Below, one piece after another: positions 12,730 through 21,501 of a stretch of 64,000 bases of DNA. The position numbers and the translations under genes are program-made. How positions within the stretch are numbered: position 1 is the first letter of the stretch; each line of letters starts with the position of its first letter. A model generated the notes under the pieces. The model did not search any database, was not told where the DNA came from, and worked only from the letters and a program-made list of their open reading frames with translations. This stretch comes from Thiobacillus sp. (GTDB taxonomy: Bacteria; Pseudomonadota; Gammaproteobacteria; Burkholderiales; Thiobacillaceae): NCBI RefSeq assembly GCF_030696885.1, contig NZ_JAUYRI010000009.1:1-64000 (forward strand). The letters run 5' to 3'.

Positions 12730-14037
12730 ATGAATGAAGGCTTTCGCGCGGAAATGCCCGCTGGCGGGGCCCGCGTGTGGCAGGTTGGCGCCCTGGTGCG
12801 CGCCATTGCTGACACCTTGCAGGCGCGTTTCAACCCGGCCGCGGTGCGGGGCGAAATCTCGGGCTTCTCGCGCGCAGCCAGCGGGCATTGCTACTTTTCG
12901 CTGAAGGACGCGCAGGGCCAGATCCGCTGCGCCATGTTCCGCCGCGCCGCGCAGGGGGTGGACTTCAACCCGGCCGAGGGCGACCTGGTGGAGGTCTCAG
13001 GCCGGCTCGACGTCTATGGCCCGCGCGGCGACCTGCAACTGATCGTGGAGAGCTTGCGCCGCGCCGGCCAGGGGGCCTTGTTCGAGCAGTTTCTCCGTCT
13101 TAAGGCGCAGCTGGAGGCCGAGGGCTGCTTTGATGAAGCACACAAACGCCCGCTGCCGCCGCTGCCCGCGTCCATAGCTGTGGTCACCTCGCTGGGCGCG
13201 GCGGCACTGCGCGACGTGGCCACCGCCTTGGCCCGGCGCGTGCCCCACCTGCCGGTGGCGCTGTTTCCGGCAGCGGTGCAGGGCGCGCAGGCACCGGCCG
13301 AGCTGTGTGCGGCGCTGGAGGCGGCCTACCGCCAACATGCCGCCACAGGCCAGCCCGCGGTGCTGCTGCTGGTGCGCGGCGGTGGTTCGCTGGAAGACCT
13401 CTGGGCCTTCAACGACCCGGCCGTGGTGCGAGCCGTCGCCCGCGCGCCCATGCCGGTGGTGTGTGGCGTCGGCCACGAAACCGATTTCACCCTGTGCGAC
13501 TTCGCGGCCGACCTGCGCGCCCCCACGCCCACCGCCGCCGCCGAGCTGTGTGCGCCGGCGCGCGCCGATCTGCTGGCCGTGCTCGACCTGCTGGAAGGGC
13601 GCCTGCAGCGTGCGGCACACGACGGCCTGGACCTGCGCGCGCAACAGCTCGACCGCCTGGGCCAGCGGCTGGGTCGCCCCTCCGGCCGGTTGACCCAGAG
13701 CCAGCGGCAACTGCAGCTGCTGCAGGGTCGGCTGGAACGGCTGGTGCACCTGGGCGCCGAGCGCCAGCGCCAAAGCCTGCAACGCCTGAGCGAGCGCCTG
13801 CCCCTCGGCGTGGGGCGGCAGCTGGTGGCCAGCCGCCAGCGGCTCGACCACGTGGGCCAGTCGCTGGCGTTGCTCGACCCCGCCCTGGTGCTGCAGCGCG
13901 GCTACGCCTGGCTCACCGACGACGCCGGCCAGGCCATCACCCGGGTGGCCCAGGCAGCGCCTGGCCAGGCCGTGCGTGCCGTGCTGGCCGATGGCGAACT
14001 GGACCTGACCGTGGAGCGATTGACCACAGGGCACTGA
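12730..14037 (+). CDS. xseA: exodeoxyribonuclease VII large subunit
   Basis: FNPAAVRGEISGFSRAASGHCYFSLKD, VVTSLGAAALRDV, RGGGSLEDLWAFND, ADLRAPTPTAAAEL. Confidence 0.97.
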   Translation: MNEGFRAEMPAGGARVWQVGALVRAIADTLQARFNPAAVRGEISGFSRAASGHCYFSLKDAQGQIRCAMFRRAAQGVDFNPAEGDLVEVSGRLDVYGPRGDLQLIVESLRRAGQGALFEQFLRLKAQLEAEGCFDEAHKRPLPPLPASIAVVTSLGAAALRDVATALARRVPHLPVALFPAAVQGAQAPAELCAALEAAYRQHAATGQPAVLLLVRGGGSLEDLWAFNDPAVVRAVARAPMPVVCGVGHETDFTLCDFAADLRAPTPTAAAELCAPARADLLAVLDLLEGRLQRAAHDGLDLRAQQLDRLGQRLGRPSGRLTQSQRQLQLLQGRLERLVHLGAERQRQSLQRLSERLPLGVGRQLVASRQRLDHVGQSLALLDPALVLQRGYAWLTDDAGQAITRVAQAAPGQAVRAVLADGELDLTVERLTTGH

Positions 14038-14098
14038 GGTCATGCGCTCTGCCTACAATGCGTTTTTTGCGACCACCACAACACGAGAGGATCACCCG

Positions 14099-14680
14099 AT
14101 GGAACACACCCTGCCCGCACTGCCCTACGCGATCGACGCCCTGGCCCCGCATTACTCCCAGGAAACCCTGGAGTTCCACCATGGCAAGCACCACAACGCC
14201 TACGTGGTCAACCTCAACAACCTGCAAAAGGGCACCGAGTTTGAAGGCATGGACCTGGAGTCCATCGTCAAGAAGTCCAGCGGCAGCATCTACAACAACT
14301 CGGTCCAGATCTGGAACCACACCTTCTTCTGGAACTGCATGAAGCCCAACGGTGGGGGTGAACCGTCTGGCGCGCTGGCCGCAGCCATCAACGCCAAGTT
14401 CGGCAGCTACGCCGCCTTCAAGGAAGCCTTCGTCAAGAGCGCCGTGGGCAACTTCGGTTCGGGCTGGACCTGGCTGGTGAAGAAGGCCGACGGTTCGGTG
14501 GACATCGTCAACATGGGCGCCGCCGGCACCCCGCTGACCACCGGCGACAAAGCGCTGCTGTGCATCGACGTGTGGGAGCACGCCTACTACATCGACTATC
14601 GCAACGCGCGTCCCAAGTTCGTCGAGACCTTCCTCGACAAGCTGGTGAACTGGAAGTTTGCGGAAGCGAATTTCGCTTGA
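14099..14680 (+). CDS. sodB: superoxide dismutase (Fe-type)
   Basis: ALPYAIDALAPHYSQETLEFHHGKHHNAYV ... DVWEHAYYIDYRNARPKF. Confidence 0.96.
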   Translation: MEHTLPALPYAIDALAPHYSQETLEFHHGKHHNAYVVNLNNLQKGTEFEGMDLESIVKKSSGSIYNNSVQIWNHTFFWNCMKPNGGGEPSGALAAAINAKFGSYAAFKEAFVKSAVGNFGSGWTWLVKKADGSVDIVNMGAAGTPLTTGDKALLCIDVWEHAYYIDYRNARPKFVETFLDKLVNWKFAEANFA

Positions 14681-14711
14681 TCCCTTCCACGCTGAGTAGA
14701 TCAGATTGATC

Positions 14712-14741
14712 AAAAGAGGCCGCAGTTCTGCGGCCTCTTTT
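14712..14741 (+). terminator. intrinsic terminator after sodB
   Basis: AAAAGAGGCCGCAG-TT-CTGCGGCCTCTTTT, perfect 14-bp stem. Confidence 0.88.
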
Positions 14742-14863
14742 ATTTCCTGCCGGCAGTTGTACCTGAGCAGGCAAGTGGGGTCGACCCCGAGCGGTTCGCC
14801 CCGGGTCGTTGTGGCAAAGAACGCAGGCATAATCCAGGACGCCGCCCCCGGAGTCCAGTCGCG

Positions 14864-15020
14864 ATGAAGCCTGACAAAGTCGAACGTGATCATGTACGTC
14901 AGTTGGAGACATGCCGAATGTCGGTCCAGCCTTGGCACAGGACCTCGAACGCATCGGCATCCACGCGCCGGATCAGCTTGCCGACATACTCATCTTCATC
15001 ACACGCTTCATGAATGAAGT
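14864..15020 (+). pseudogene. remnant of a Cdd1/helix-hairpin-helix ('pathogenicity locus') protein
   Basis: Frame 2 gives MKPDKVERDHVRQLE then frame 1 continues (D)MPNVGPALAQDLERIGIHAPDQLAD-ILIFITRFMNE; 1-nt frameshift near 14908 and apparent internal deletion. Confidence 0.6.
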
Positions 15021-15909
15021 GTCATTTACCCGTATCGTTGTCCTGACATCGCTCGCCATGATTGCATTCGCGGGCAATTCGCTGCTGTGCCGTGTCGCGC
15101 TGAAGGACACCGGCATCGACGCAGCGAGCTTCACGACCATCCGGCTGGTCTCCGGCGCGGTCATGCTGTGGCTGATCGTGCGAATGAGTCGTGGTGGACG
15201 ATCCGGCAGCGGCAACTGGTCATCGGCCTTTGCACTGTTTGCCTATGCGGCGTGCTTTTCTTTTGCGTACGTGAGCCTGCCCGCGGCAACCGGTGCACTG
15301 CTGCTTTTTGGCGCGGTCCAGGCAACGATGATTGGCCATGGGATCTGGGCAGGTGAACGCTTGCGAAAAATGCAGTTCGTCGGGCTTGTGCTGGCCCTCG
15401 GAGGACTGGTTGCCCTGTTGCTGCCGGGCCTTTCTGCGCCGCCTCTTGCCGCTTCCCTGTTGATGCTGGGCGCAGGGATCGCTTGGGGGGTTTATTCCTT
15501 GCGCGGGAAGGGCGGGGGTGATCCCACCCGGGTGACGGCGGGGAATTTCCTGCGCGCGGTTCCCATCGCGGCAGCATTGAGCCTGTTGCTGCATCAAGAC
15601 GCCGCTCTGGACAGCGCCGGATTCTGGTACGCGCTTGCATCGGGCGCGCTGGCTTCCGGAATCGGCTACGCCATTTGGTACACGGCATTACCCGCGTTGA
15701 AATCGGCCCATGCCGCGACCGTTCAACTCAGCGTTCCGGTCATTGCCGCCTTGGGGGGCGTCGTCCTTCTGGGCGAGCTTCTTACTCTGCGCCTGGTATT
15801 GGCGTCCGTAGCCATACTCGGTGGCATTGCGCTGGTCATTCTGGAGAAACAAAGGGCGCCAGATGTCCAACAAGCGACCCAAGCCGACACCACTTCGTTG
15901 CGGGGCTGA
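15010..15909 (+). CDS. DMT superfamily (EamA) permease
   Basis: About 10 TM segments with two EamA-like halves; start at MNEVSFTRIVVL instead of the longer ORF start at 14911. Confidence 0.85.
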   Translation: MNEVSFTRIVVLTSLAMIAFAGNSLLCRVALKDTGIDAASFTTIRLVSGAVMLWLIVRMSRGGRSGSGNWSSAFALFAYAACFSFAYVSLPAATGALLLFGAVQATMIGHGIWAGERLRKMQFVGLVLALGGLVALLLPGLSAPPLAASLLMLGAGIAWGVYSLRGKGGGDPTRVTAGNFLRAVPIAAALSLLLHQDAALDSAGFWYALASGALASGIGYAIWYTALPALKSAHAATVQLSVPVIAALGGVVLLGELLTLRLVLASVAILGGIALVILEKQRAPDVQQATQADTTSLRG

Positions 15910-15963
15910 GCTTGCACGGTGGTGATGCTGTTGCAGGCAGGCCAATGGGCAGGTGTCTTGATT

Positions 15964-16656
15964 TCAATCGGAGCCCGGGCTGGAGTCCGCCAGCCTCAGG
16001 ATCCCCAGATAGCCATCCCGCGCCATGGCCTTTGCCTCGTCCAGAAGGGGGGCATCTGTTTCGGCCACCTCTTCACCTGCGGCCTCGGCATCCAGCAGGC
16101 CCAGCAACTGCGTCCAGAGGGTGCGCTGGTTCGCCACGGTCTTCGGCGCGGCGAGTCCCTGCTGGCGCAGTTCGGCGGCGCGGCTGACGAGGCGGAATTT
16201 CGCGGCTTCGAGTTGCGGCGGCAGCGGCAGCGACAGGTCGAACGCGATATCGAAGCGATAGGGTGCATCTCTAGGAGCATCAGCATGCGGGGGCGGACGC
16301 CAGGACAGTTCGTCGGGGCCGGGCGCGATGTGGTCGGGGTCGAGCGGGAATTTGTGGAAGCCCCATTTGGCGCCCATCCAGCATTCGAGCAACACGCGGT
16401 CGTCGTCGACCGTGCACAGTTCGCCGCCGGGCGCGGCGAGTTCGGCGTCGCCGGGCAGCGGGCCGTAGGCGCGCGGATCCTGCTTCCACTTTGAAAAATC
16501 GCGATTCGGCGGGGCGCCGTAGTCAGCCTCGAGCGCACGCCAGATCACGATGAAGGCCTGGTAGTCGCGCCGGTAGTCGGGGTTGCGGCGCAGGAATTCC
16601 CAGGCCCACTGGTCGCGCGAAAGGGTGGCGCAGTGGGCGTAGGGATCGGCCATCAT
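15964..16656 (-). CDS. DUF6499-like / transcriptional-regulator-like domain protein
   Basis: N-terminus DPYAHCATLSRDQWAWEFLRRNPDYRRDY resembles DUF6499; C-terminal half unassigned. Confidence 0.55.
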   Translation of the reverse strand: MMADPYAHCATLSRDQWAWEFLRRNPDYRRDYQAFIVIWRALEADYGAPPNRDFSKWKQDPRAYGPLPGDAELAAPGGELCTVDDDRVLLECWMGAKWGFHKFPLDPDHIAPGPDELSWRPPPHADAPRDAPYRFDIAFDLSLPLPPQLEAAKFRLVSRAAELRQQGLAAPKTVANQRTLWTQLLGLLDAEAAGEEVAETDAPLLDEAKAMARDGYLGILRLADSSPGSD

Positions 16657-16658
16657 GG

Positions 16659-17381
16659 TCAGATCGGCAGGAACACCATGCTGGCGACGTTGACGACGCC
16701 GAAGCGGATCGCGCGGTTGCTCTTGTCCTCGATGATCTTTGCCAGCGTGTCCTGGATGCCGATCAGCTTGCCGAATTCGCGCTCGAAGCTGAGGTTGGCG
16801 ACGCTGTTGCCGTCGATGCCGTTGGAGAGCAGCACGGGATCACCCTGCGGATTTTTAGCGCTGGAGAGTTTCCATACCACGGCCTCGGTGTTGCGCGCGG
16901 CGTTGTACAGCTTCTGCGCGTCCACTTCGGTCAGCAGATAGAACTCGGATTTGTGGTCGAAGGCCGCCATGTGCATAACCAGGAGGCCGCTCATCAGGGC
17001 CTTCACCCGGTCGCCGGCGAAGTCGGCACGCCAGGGCTCGAGCAGCACGGTTTCCCAGGGCAGGTTTTTCTGTGGCGCCAGATGCCAGTGGTCGAGCGGC
17101 TTGAATACGGCGGCGGCGGCTTCGTTGGCGCTGGCAAAGCCGGATTTGCGCCACTCGTTGGGATTGCGGCGATAGAGCTTGAGGGTGAGCGTCTTCAGGA
17201 TTGCGATGACTTCCTGCTGGTGGATTTCGATCACCGTGTCGACATCGCCCTTGGCCAGCTCCTTCATGCTGAAGCTGCGTACGCTGCTGCTGCCGTCCTT
17301 GCGCGCTATCGGTTGGCCGCTGCAGGCAGCGAGCAGCGCAGCGGTCAACAGGCAGGCGAGCAGGGCGGAGGCGCGATTCAC
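16659..17381 (-). CDS. putative lipoprotein of unknown function
   Basis: Lipobox LLAACSG at N-terminus; overlaps selO stop. Confidence 0.7.
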   Translation of the reverse strand: MNRASALLACLLTAALLAACSGQPIARKDGSSSVRSFSMKELAKGDVDTVIEIHQQEVIAILKTLTLKLYRRNPNEWRKSGFASANEAAAAVFKPLDHWHLAPQKNLPWETVLLEPWRADFAGDRVKALMSGLLVMHMAAFDHKSEFYLLTEVDAQKLYNAARNTEAVVWKLSSAKNPQGDPVLLSNGIDGNSVANLSFEREFGKLIGIQDTLAKIIEDKSNRAIRFGVVNVASMVFLPI

Positions 17382-18844
17382 GAAGAGCAGCTTACCTCAA
17401 TCTTCCTCGCCCAGTCAGGCGGTTCGGCCGCGTAGGATTCAAATTCCGGCTGTTCGTCGAATGGATGCATCAGCAGCGCGTGCAGGCGGTTCACCTCGCC
17501 GTAGTCGCGCTCGTCCGCGGCGCGGCGGATCGCGATTTCGGCCAGATGGTTGCGTAGGATGTACTTGGGATTGACCGCGCGCATCGCCGCAGCGCGTTCG
17601 GCGTCATTGGAACCCTGCTGGCGCAGTGCGGCGGCGTAGCGCGCGGCCCAGGCGTCGAAGGCCGCGCGGTCGAGGACGAGGTCGCGCAGCGGCGCGTTGA
17701 GCGCGCCTTCGCGGCTGTCGAAGTCGCACAGCCGGCGCAGGAAGATCGTGTAGTCGACGTGGTTCTGCGCCATCAGCTGCAGTGCATCCATGATGAGGCC
17801 GGACGCCTCGCTGCCGGGAGGCAGGCCGAACTTGGCGGCCATGCGCTCGAGATACGATTTGCCGAACACCTGCGGATATTCGCCAATCGCCTGCGACGCG
17901 GTTTCCACCGACATCAGCGGCACCAGCGTCTGCGCCAGCTTGGTGAGGTTCCACGCCGCCACGTCGGGCTGCTGATCGAAGGCGTAGCGGCCGCCGGTGT
18001 CGGAATGGTTGCAGACGTAGCCGGGATCCAAGGCGTCGAGGAAGCCGAACGGGCCGTAGTCGAGCGTGAGGCCGAGGATCGACATGTTGTCGGTGTTCAT
18101 CACGCCGTGCGAGAAACCGACCGCCTGCCAGTGCGCCATCAGCTCAGCGGTGCGTAGCGCAACCTGGCGCAGGAATTCCGGGTAGGGGTCGGCGAGGGTT
18201 TTCAGGTCCGGGTAGTAGCGCGCAATGACGTAGTCGGCCAGCTGCTTGATCGGCTCGATCTGGTTGCGGTAGTAAAAAACTTCAAATGAGCCGAAGCGCA
18301 CGAAACTCGGCGCCAGGCGCGTCACCAGCGCGGCGGTCTCTTCATCTTCACGGTAGACCGGGCGGTCGCTGCCGACGATGCACAAGGCGCGCGTGGTGGG
18401 GATGCCGAGCGCGTGCATCGCTTCCGAGCACAAAAACTCGCGGATGCTCGAGCGCAGCACCGCACGGCCGTCGCCGCCGCGCGAGTAGGGGGTGCGTCCG
18501 GCCCCCTTCAACTGGACTTCCCAGCCTTGGCCCGCGGCATTCTTCACTTCGCCCAGCAGGATCGCGCGGCCGTCGCCGAGCTGGGGCACGTAATGACCGA
18601 ACTGGTGGCCGGCATAGAGCGCGGCGATCGCGTCCATACCTGGCAGCAGCTGGTTGCCGGCCAGCGTCTCGATCAGTTCCGGGCGCGTCATTTCGCCCTC
18701 GTCGAGGTCGAGCAAGGCCAGCGCTTCCGGGCTGTAGCAGACCAGATAAGGATCGGGAACGGGGGTCGGGCAGACGCGCGAGTAATAGGCTTCGGGCAGG
18801 CGCGCGAAGCCGTTGTCGAAGACGAGCGATTCAAGTGTGGCCAT
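17378..18844 (-). CDS. selO: protein adenylyltransferase SelO (YdiU/UPF0061)
   Basis: YAGHQFGHYVPQLGDGRAILLGE, LKGAGRTPYSRGGDGRAVLRSSIREFLCSEAMHALGIPTTRAL, C-terminal CSS. Confidence 0.95.
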   Translation of the reverse strand: MATLESLVFDNGFARLPEAYYSRVCPTPVPDPYLVCYSPEALALLDLDEGEMTRPELIETLAGNQLLPGMDAIAALYAGHQFGHYVPQLGDGRAILLGEVKNAAGQGWEVQLKGAGRTPYSRGGDGRAVLRSSIREFLCSEAMHALGIPTTRALCIVGSDRPVYREDEETAALVTRLAPSFVRFGSFEVFYYRNQIEPIKQLADYVIARYYPDLKTLADPYPEFLRQVALRTAELMAHWQAVGFSHGVMNTDNMSILGLTLDYGPFGFLDALDPGYVCNHSDTGGRYAFDQQPDVAAWNLTKLAQTLVPLMSVETASQAIGEYPQVFGKSYLERMAAKFGLPPGSEASGLIMDALQLMAQNHVDYTIFLRRLCDFDSREGALNAPLRDLVLDRAAFDAWAARYAAALRQQGSNDAERAAAMRAVNPKYILRNHLAEIAIRRAADERDYGEVNRLHALLMHPFDEQPEFESYAAEPPDWARKIEVSCSS

Positions 18845-18920
18845 GGGCCGATTTTAAGGCCTTGTAAGGTTTCAACGACCCGCCCGACTTCAGGGTTACC
18901 CCTCAACAACGGAACCCGCC

Positions 18921-19385
18921 ATGAATCGTCTATCCCCTTGCATTGCACGCGGACTTCACACCCTGGACCTGGGCGGCGCCTGGATCGGCCTGCTCGGCAT
19001 CCGCCTGCTGCTGGCATATGAATTCGGCATCGCCGGCCTGGAAAAGCTGCGCGGCGAAAACTGGTTCGCCGACATCCAGGGCGACTTCCCGTTTCCGTTC
19101 AGCATCGTGCCGGTCGAGCTCAGCTGGTTTCTGGCGACCTGGACCGAGCTGATCAGTGCTGCGGCGCTGGTGATCGGTCTGGGCACGCGTTTCTGGGCGG
19201 TGTCGCTCTTGATTCTGGACATCGTCGCCTGGGCGTCGGTGCATGGCGCCAATGGCTACAACGTCTGCGACAACGGCTACAAATTGCCGCTGATCTATGC
19301 GCTGATGCTGCTGCCGCTGGTGTTGTCGGGGCCGGGCCGTCTGTCGATCGACCACTGGATTCGCACCCGCTTCGGGCGTGTTTGA
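18921..19385 (+). CDS. DoxX family membrane protein
   Basis: LLGIRLLLAYEFGIAGLEKLRGENWF ... TELISAAALVIGLGTRFWA. Confidence 0.85.
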   Translation: MNRLSPCIARGLHTLDLGGAWIGLLGIRLLLAYEFGIAGLEKLRGENWFADIQGDFPFPFSIVPVELSWFLATWTELISAAALVIGLGTRFWAVSLLILDIVAWASVHGANGYNVCDNGYKLPLIYALMLLPLVLSGPGRLSIDHWIRTRFGRV

Positions 19386-19397
19386 ACAAGCCGGCGT

Positions 19398-20339
19398 TTA
19401 GCCGTAGAGCTGGACCGCGAAGCCGTCGTGTTCCCACGCGGCTTTGAGCGTCCAGCCGGCGATTTGCGCCAGCGCGCTGAATTCGTCGCCGCGGAACTTG
19501 TAGGAATGCTCGGTGTGCAGCGTTTCGCCCAGCGCGAAGTGAACGCGTTGTCCCGCGATGTGGATGTCCTGTTCGGCGAGGCTCACCAGATGCATTTCGA
19601 TACGGCCGGCGACCGGGTTGTAGAACGCGTAATGCCGGAAGCGGGTCAGGTCGAAATCGGCGCCCAGTTCGCGGTTCAGCCGTGCCAGCAGATTGAGATT
19701 GAAAGCGGCGGTGACACCGGCTGCATCGTTGTAGGCCGCATGCAGCCGCTGCGGATCCTTCTTGAGGTCGAAGCCGATCAGCAGCTGGCCTTGTGCACTG
19801 GCCAGTTGGCGAAAGCGCGCGAGCAGCGCGCTGGCTTCGTCGGGCGCAAAATTGCCGATGCTGGAGCCGGGGTAGTAGACGAGCCGACGGCCGGCTGGCA
19901 GATAAGGGGTGGCGGCTTCGAGGTCGTGGATGAAGTCCATGCCCAACGCGGTGACGGCAAGCGCCGGGTAGTCGCGGGAGAGCGGTTCCGCCGCCGCCGC
20001 CAGCGGCGCGCCTGCAATGTCCATCACGACGAGATTTGCCGGGTGCAGCGTGTCGAGCAGGCGGCGCACCTTCACGCAGTCGCCTGCGCCCGGCTCGATG
20101 ATGCAGTCCACCGGGCCGAGGGCGGCGGCGATGTCGGGCAGGTGGGCGGCCATCAAGGATTGTTCGGTGCGGCACAGCACGTATTCGGGCTGCGCACAGA
20201 TCGCCTCGAACAGGCGGCAGCCTGCCTCATCGTAGAAATACTTGGGCGGAATGGATTTGGGGCTGGCTGCCAGCCCCGTCAGCACGTCGTCGCGCAGATC
20301 GTCGCGATCGACGGAAAGGTCGGTGTACGCGAACCCCAC
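19398..20339 (-). CDS. egtD: L-histidine N(alpha)-methyltransferase (EgtD-like)
   Basis: LTGLAASPKSIPPKYFYDEAGCRLFEAICAQPEYVLCRTEQSLM, EPGAGDCVKVRRLL, YYPGSSIGNF, LIGFDLKKDPQRLHAAYNDA; GTG start abuts selD stop. Confidence 0.93.
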   Translation of the reverse strand: MGFAYTDLSVDRDDLRDDVLTGLAASPKSIPPKYFYDEAGCRLFEAICAQPEYVLCRTEQSLMAAHLPDIAAALGPVDCIIEPGAGDCVKVRRLLDTLHPANLVVMDIAGAPLAAAAEPLSRDYPALAVTALGMDFIHDLEAATPYLPAGRRLVYYPGSSIGNFAPDEASALLARFRQLASAQGQLLIGFDLKKDPQRLHAAYNDAAGVTAAFNLNLLARLNRELGADFDLTRFRHYAFYNPVAGRIEMHLVSLAEQDIHIAGQRVHFALGETLHTEHSYKFRGDEFSALAQIAGWTLKAAWEHDGFAVQLYG

Positions 20340-21407
20340 TCAGGCCACGATCGTCACGTCATTGCCGGCCTGCAGCCGGCCGATTTCCGTCGCCTGCGCA
20401 AAGCCGTGGCGGTGGAAGGCGTCCAGCACCGCGTCCCGCGATTCGGACGTGCAGCTCACCAGCAGGCCGCCGCTGGTTTGCGGGTCGGTCAGCAGTGCAC
20501 GTTGCCAGTCGGCGATGCCGGGCAGACGGGCTTCGCTCCCGTAGCTCGCCCAGTTGCGCTCGCTGGCGCCGGTGATGTGGCCCGCCTGCGCCAGGGCCGC
20601 CACGCCCGGCAGCAGGGGCAGGTGGGCGAGATCGACCTGCGCGGCCACGTTCGAGGCACGGGTGATTTCGAGCAGATGGCCGAGCAGGCCGAAGCCGGTG
20701 ATGTCGGTCATCGCATGCACGCCGTCGATCGCGGCCAGATCGGCGCCGGGCGTATTGAGCTGGGTGGTGGCGGCGATCATCGCCGCATACTGGTCCGGGC
20801 TCAGCAGGCCTTTTTTCAGCGCCGCGCTGTAGATGCCCACGCCCAGCGGCTTGCCGAGGATGAGGTGGTCGCCGGCCTCGCCGCCGCTGTTCTGCTTGAC
20901 GCGGCGCGGATCGACCACGCCGATGCCGACGAGGCCGTAGATCGGTTCCGGCGCGTCGATCGAATGGCCGCCGGCGATGGGTATGCCGGCGGCCTTGCAG
21001 ACCGATTCGCCGCCGGCGAGGATCTGCCGGATGACGCTGTTGGGCAGCTTGCCGATCGGCATGCCGACGATGGCCAGCGCGAACAGCGGCTGCCCGCCCA
21101 TGGCGTAGACGTCGGACAGCGCGTTGGTCGCGGCGATGCGGCCGAATTCGAACGGGTCATCGACGATGGGCATGAAGAAATCGGTGGTCGCGACGATCGC
21201 CTGCGTCTCGTTGAGCTTGTACACCGCGGCGTCGTCGCCGTGCTCGATGCCGACTAGCAGATCGGGAAACGCGGCGGAAACATGCGAGGCGAAGGGCGTG
21301 TCGGACAGGATGTCGCGCAGCACCGAGGGGGCGATCTTGCAGCCACAGCCGCCGCCGTGGGAGAACTGGGTCAGGCGGATGGGTGCGTCGAGTTGGGGAT
21401 CGTTCAT
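20340..21407 (-). CDS. selD: selenide, water dikinase
   Basis: RLTQFSHGGGCGCKIAP catalytic-loop Cys, DDAAVYKLNETQAIVATTDFFMPIVDDPFEFGRIAATNALSDVYAMGG, DPQTSGGLL. Confidence 0.96.
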   Translation of the reverse strand: MNDPQLDAPIRLTQFSHGGGCGCKIAPSVLRDILSDTPFASHVSAAFPDLLVGIEHGDDAAVYKLNETQAIVATTDFFMPIVDDPFEFGRIAATNALSDVYAMGGQPLFALAIVGMPIGKLPNSVIRQILAGGESVCKAAGIPIAGGHSIDAPEPIYGLVGIGVVDPRRVKQNSGGEAGDHLILGKPLGVGIYSAALKKGLLSPDQYAAMIAATTQLNTPGADLAAIDGVHAMTDITGFGLLGHLLEITRASNVAAQVDLAHLPLLPGVAALAQAGHITGASERNWASYGSEARLPGIADWQRALLTDPQTSGGLLVSCTSESRDAVLDAFHRHGFAQATEIGRLQAGNDVTIVA

Positions 21408-21501
21408 GGTCCGGATTCGTCTATTGGAGTGGGCGCCTGCAGCGTGAAAAATGCGGGTTAACGCGCGCTGGTTACTTGGGCTACAGTGCTTTATATAACA
21501 C

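Noticed and set aside
14777-14788. Perfect 12-bp palindrome GGGGTCGACCCC
   Set aside because: Single short GC-rich palindrome without partner sites or a clear promoter; too weak alone
19428-21257. 609-aa plus-strand ORF opposite egtD/selD
   Set aside because: Antisense shadow of two strongly supported enzymes
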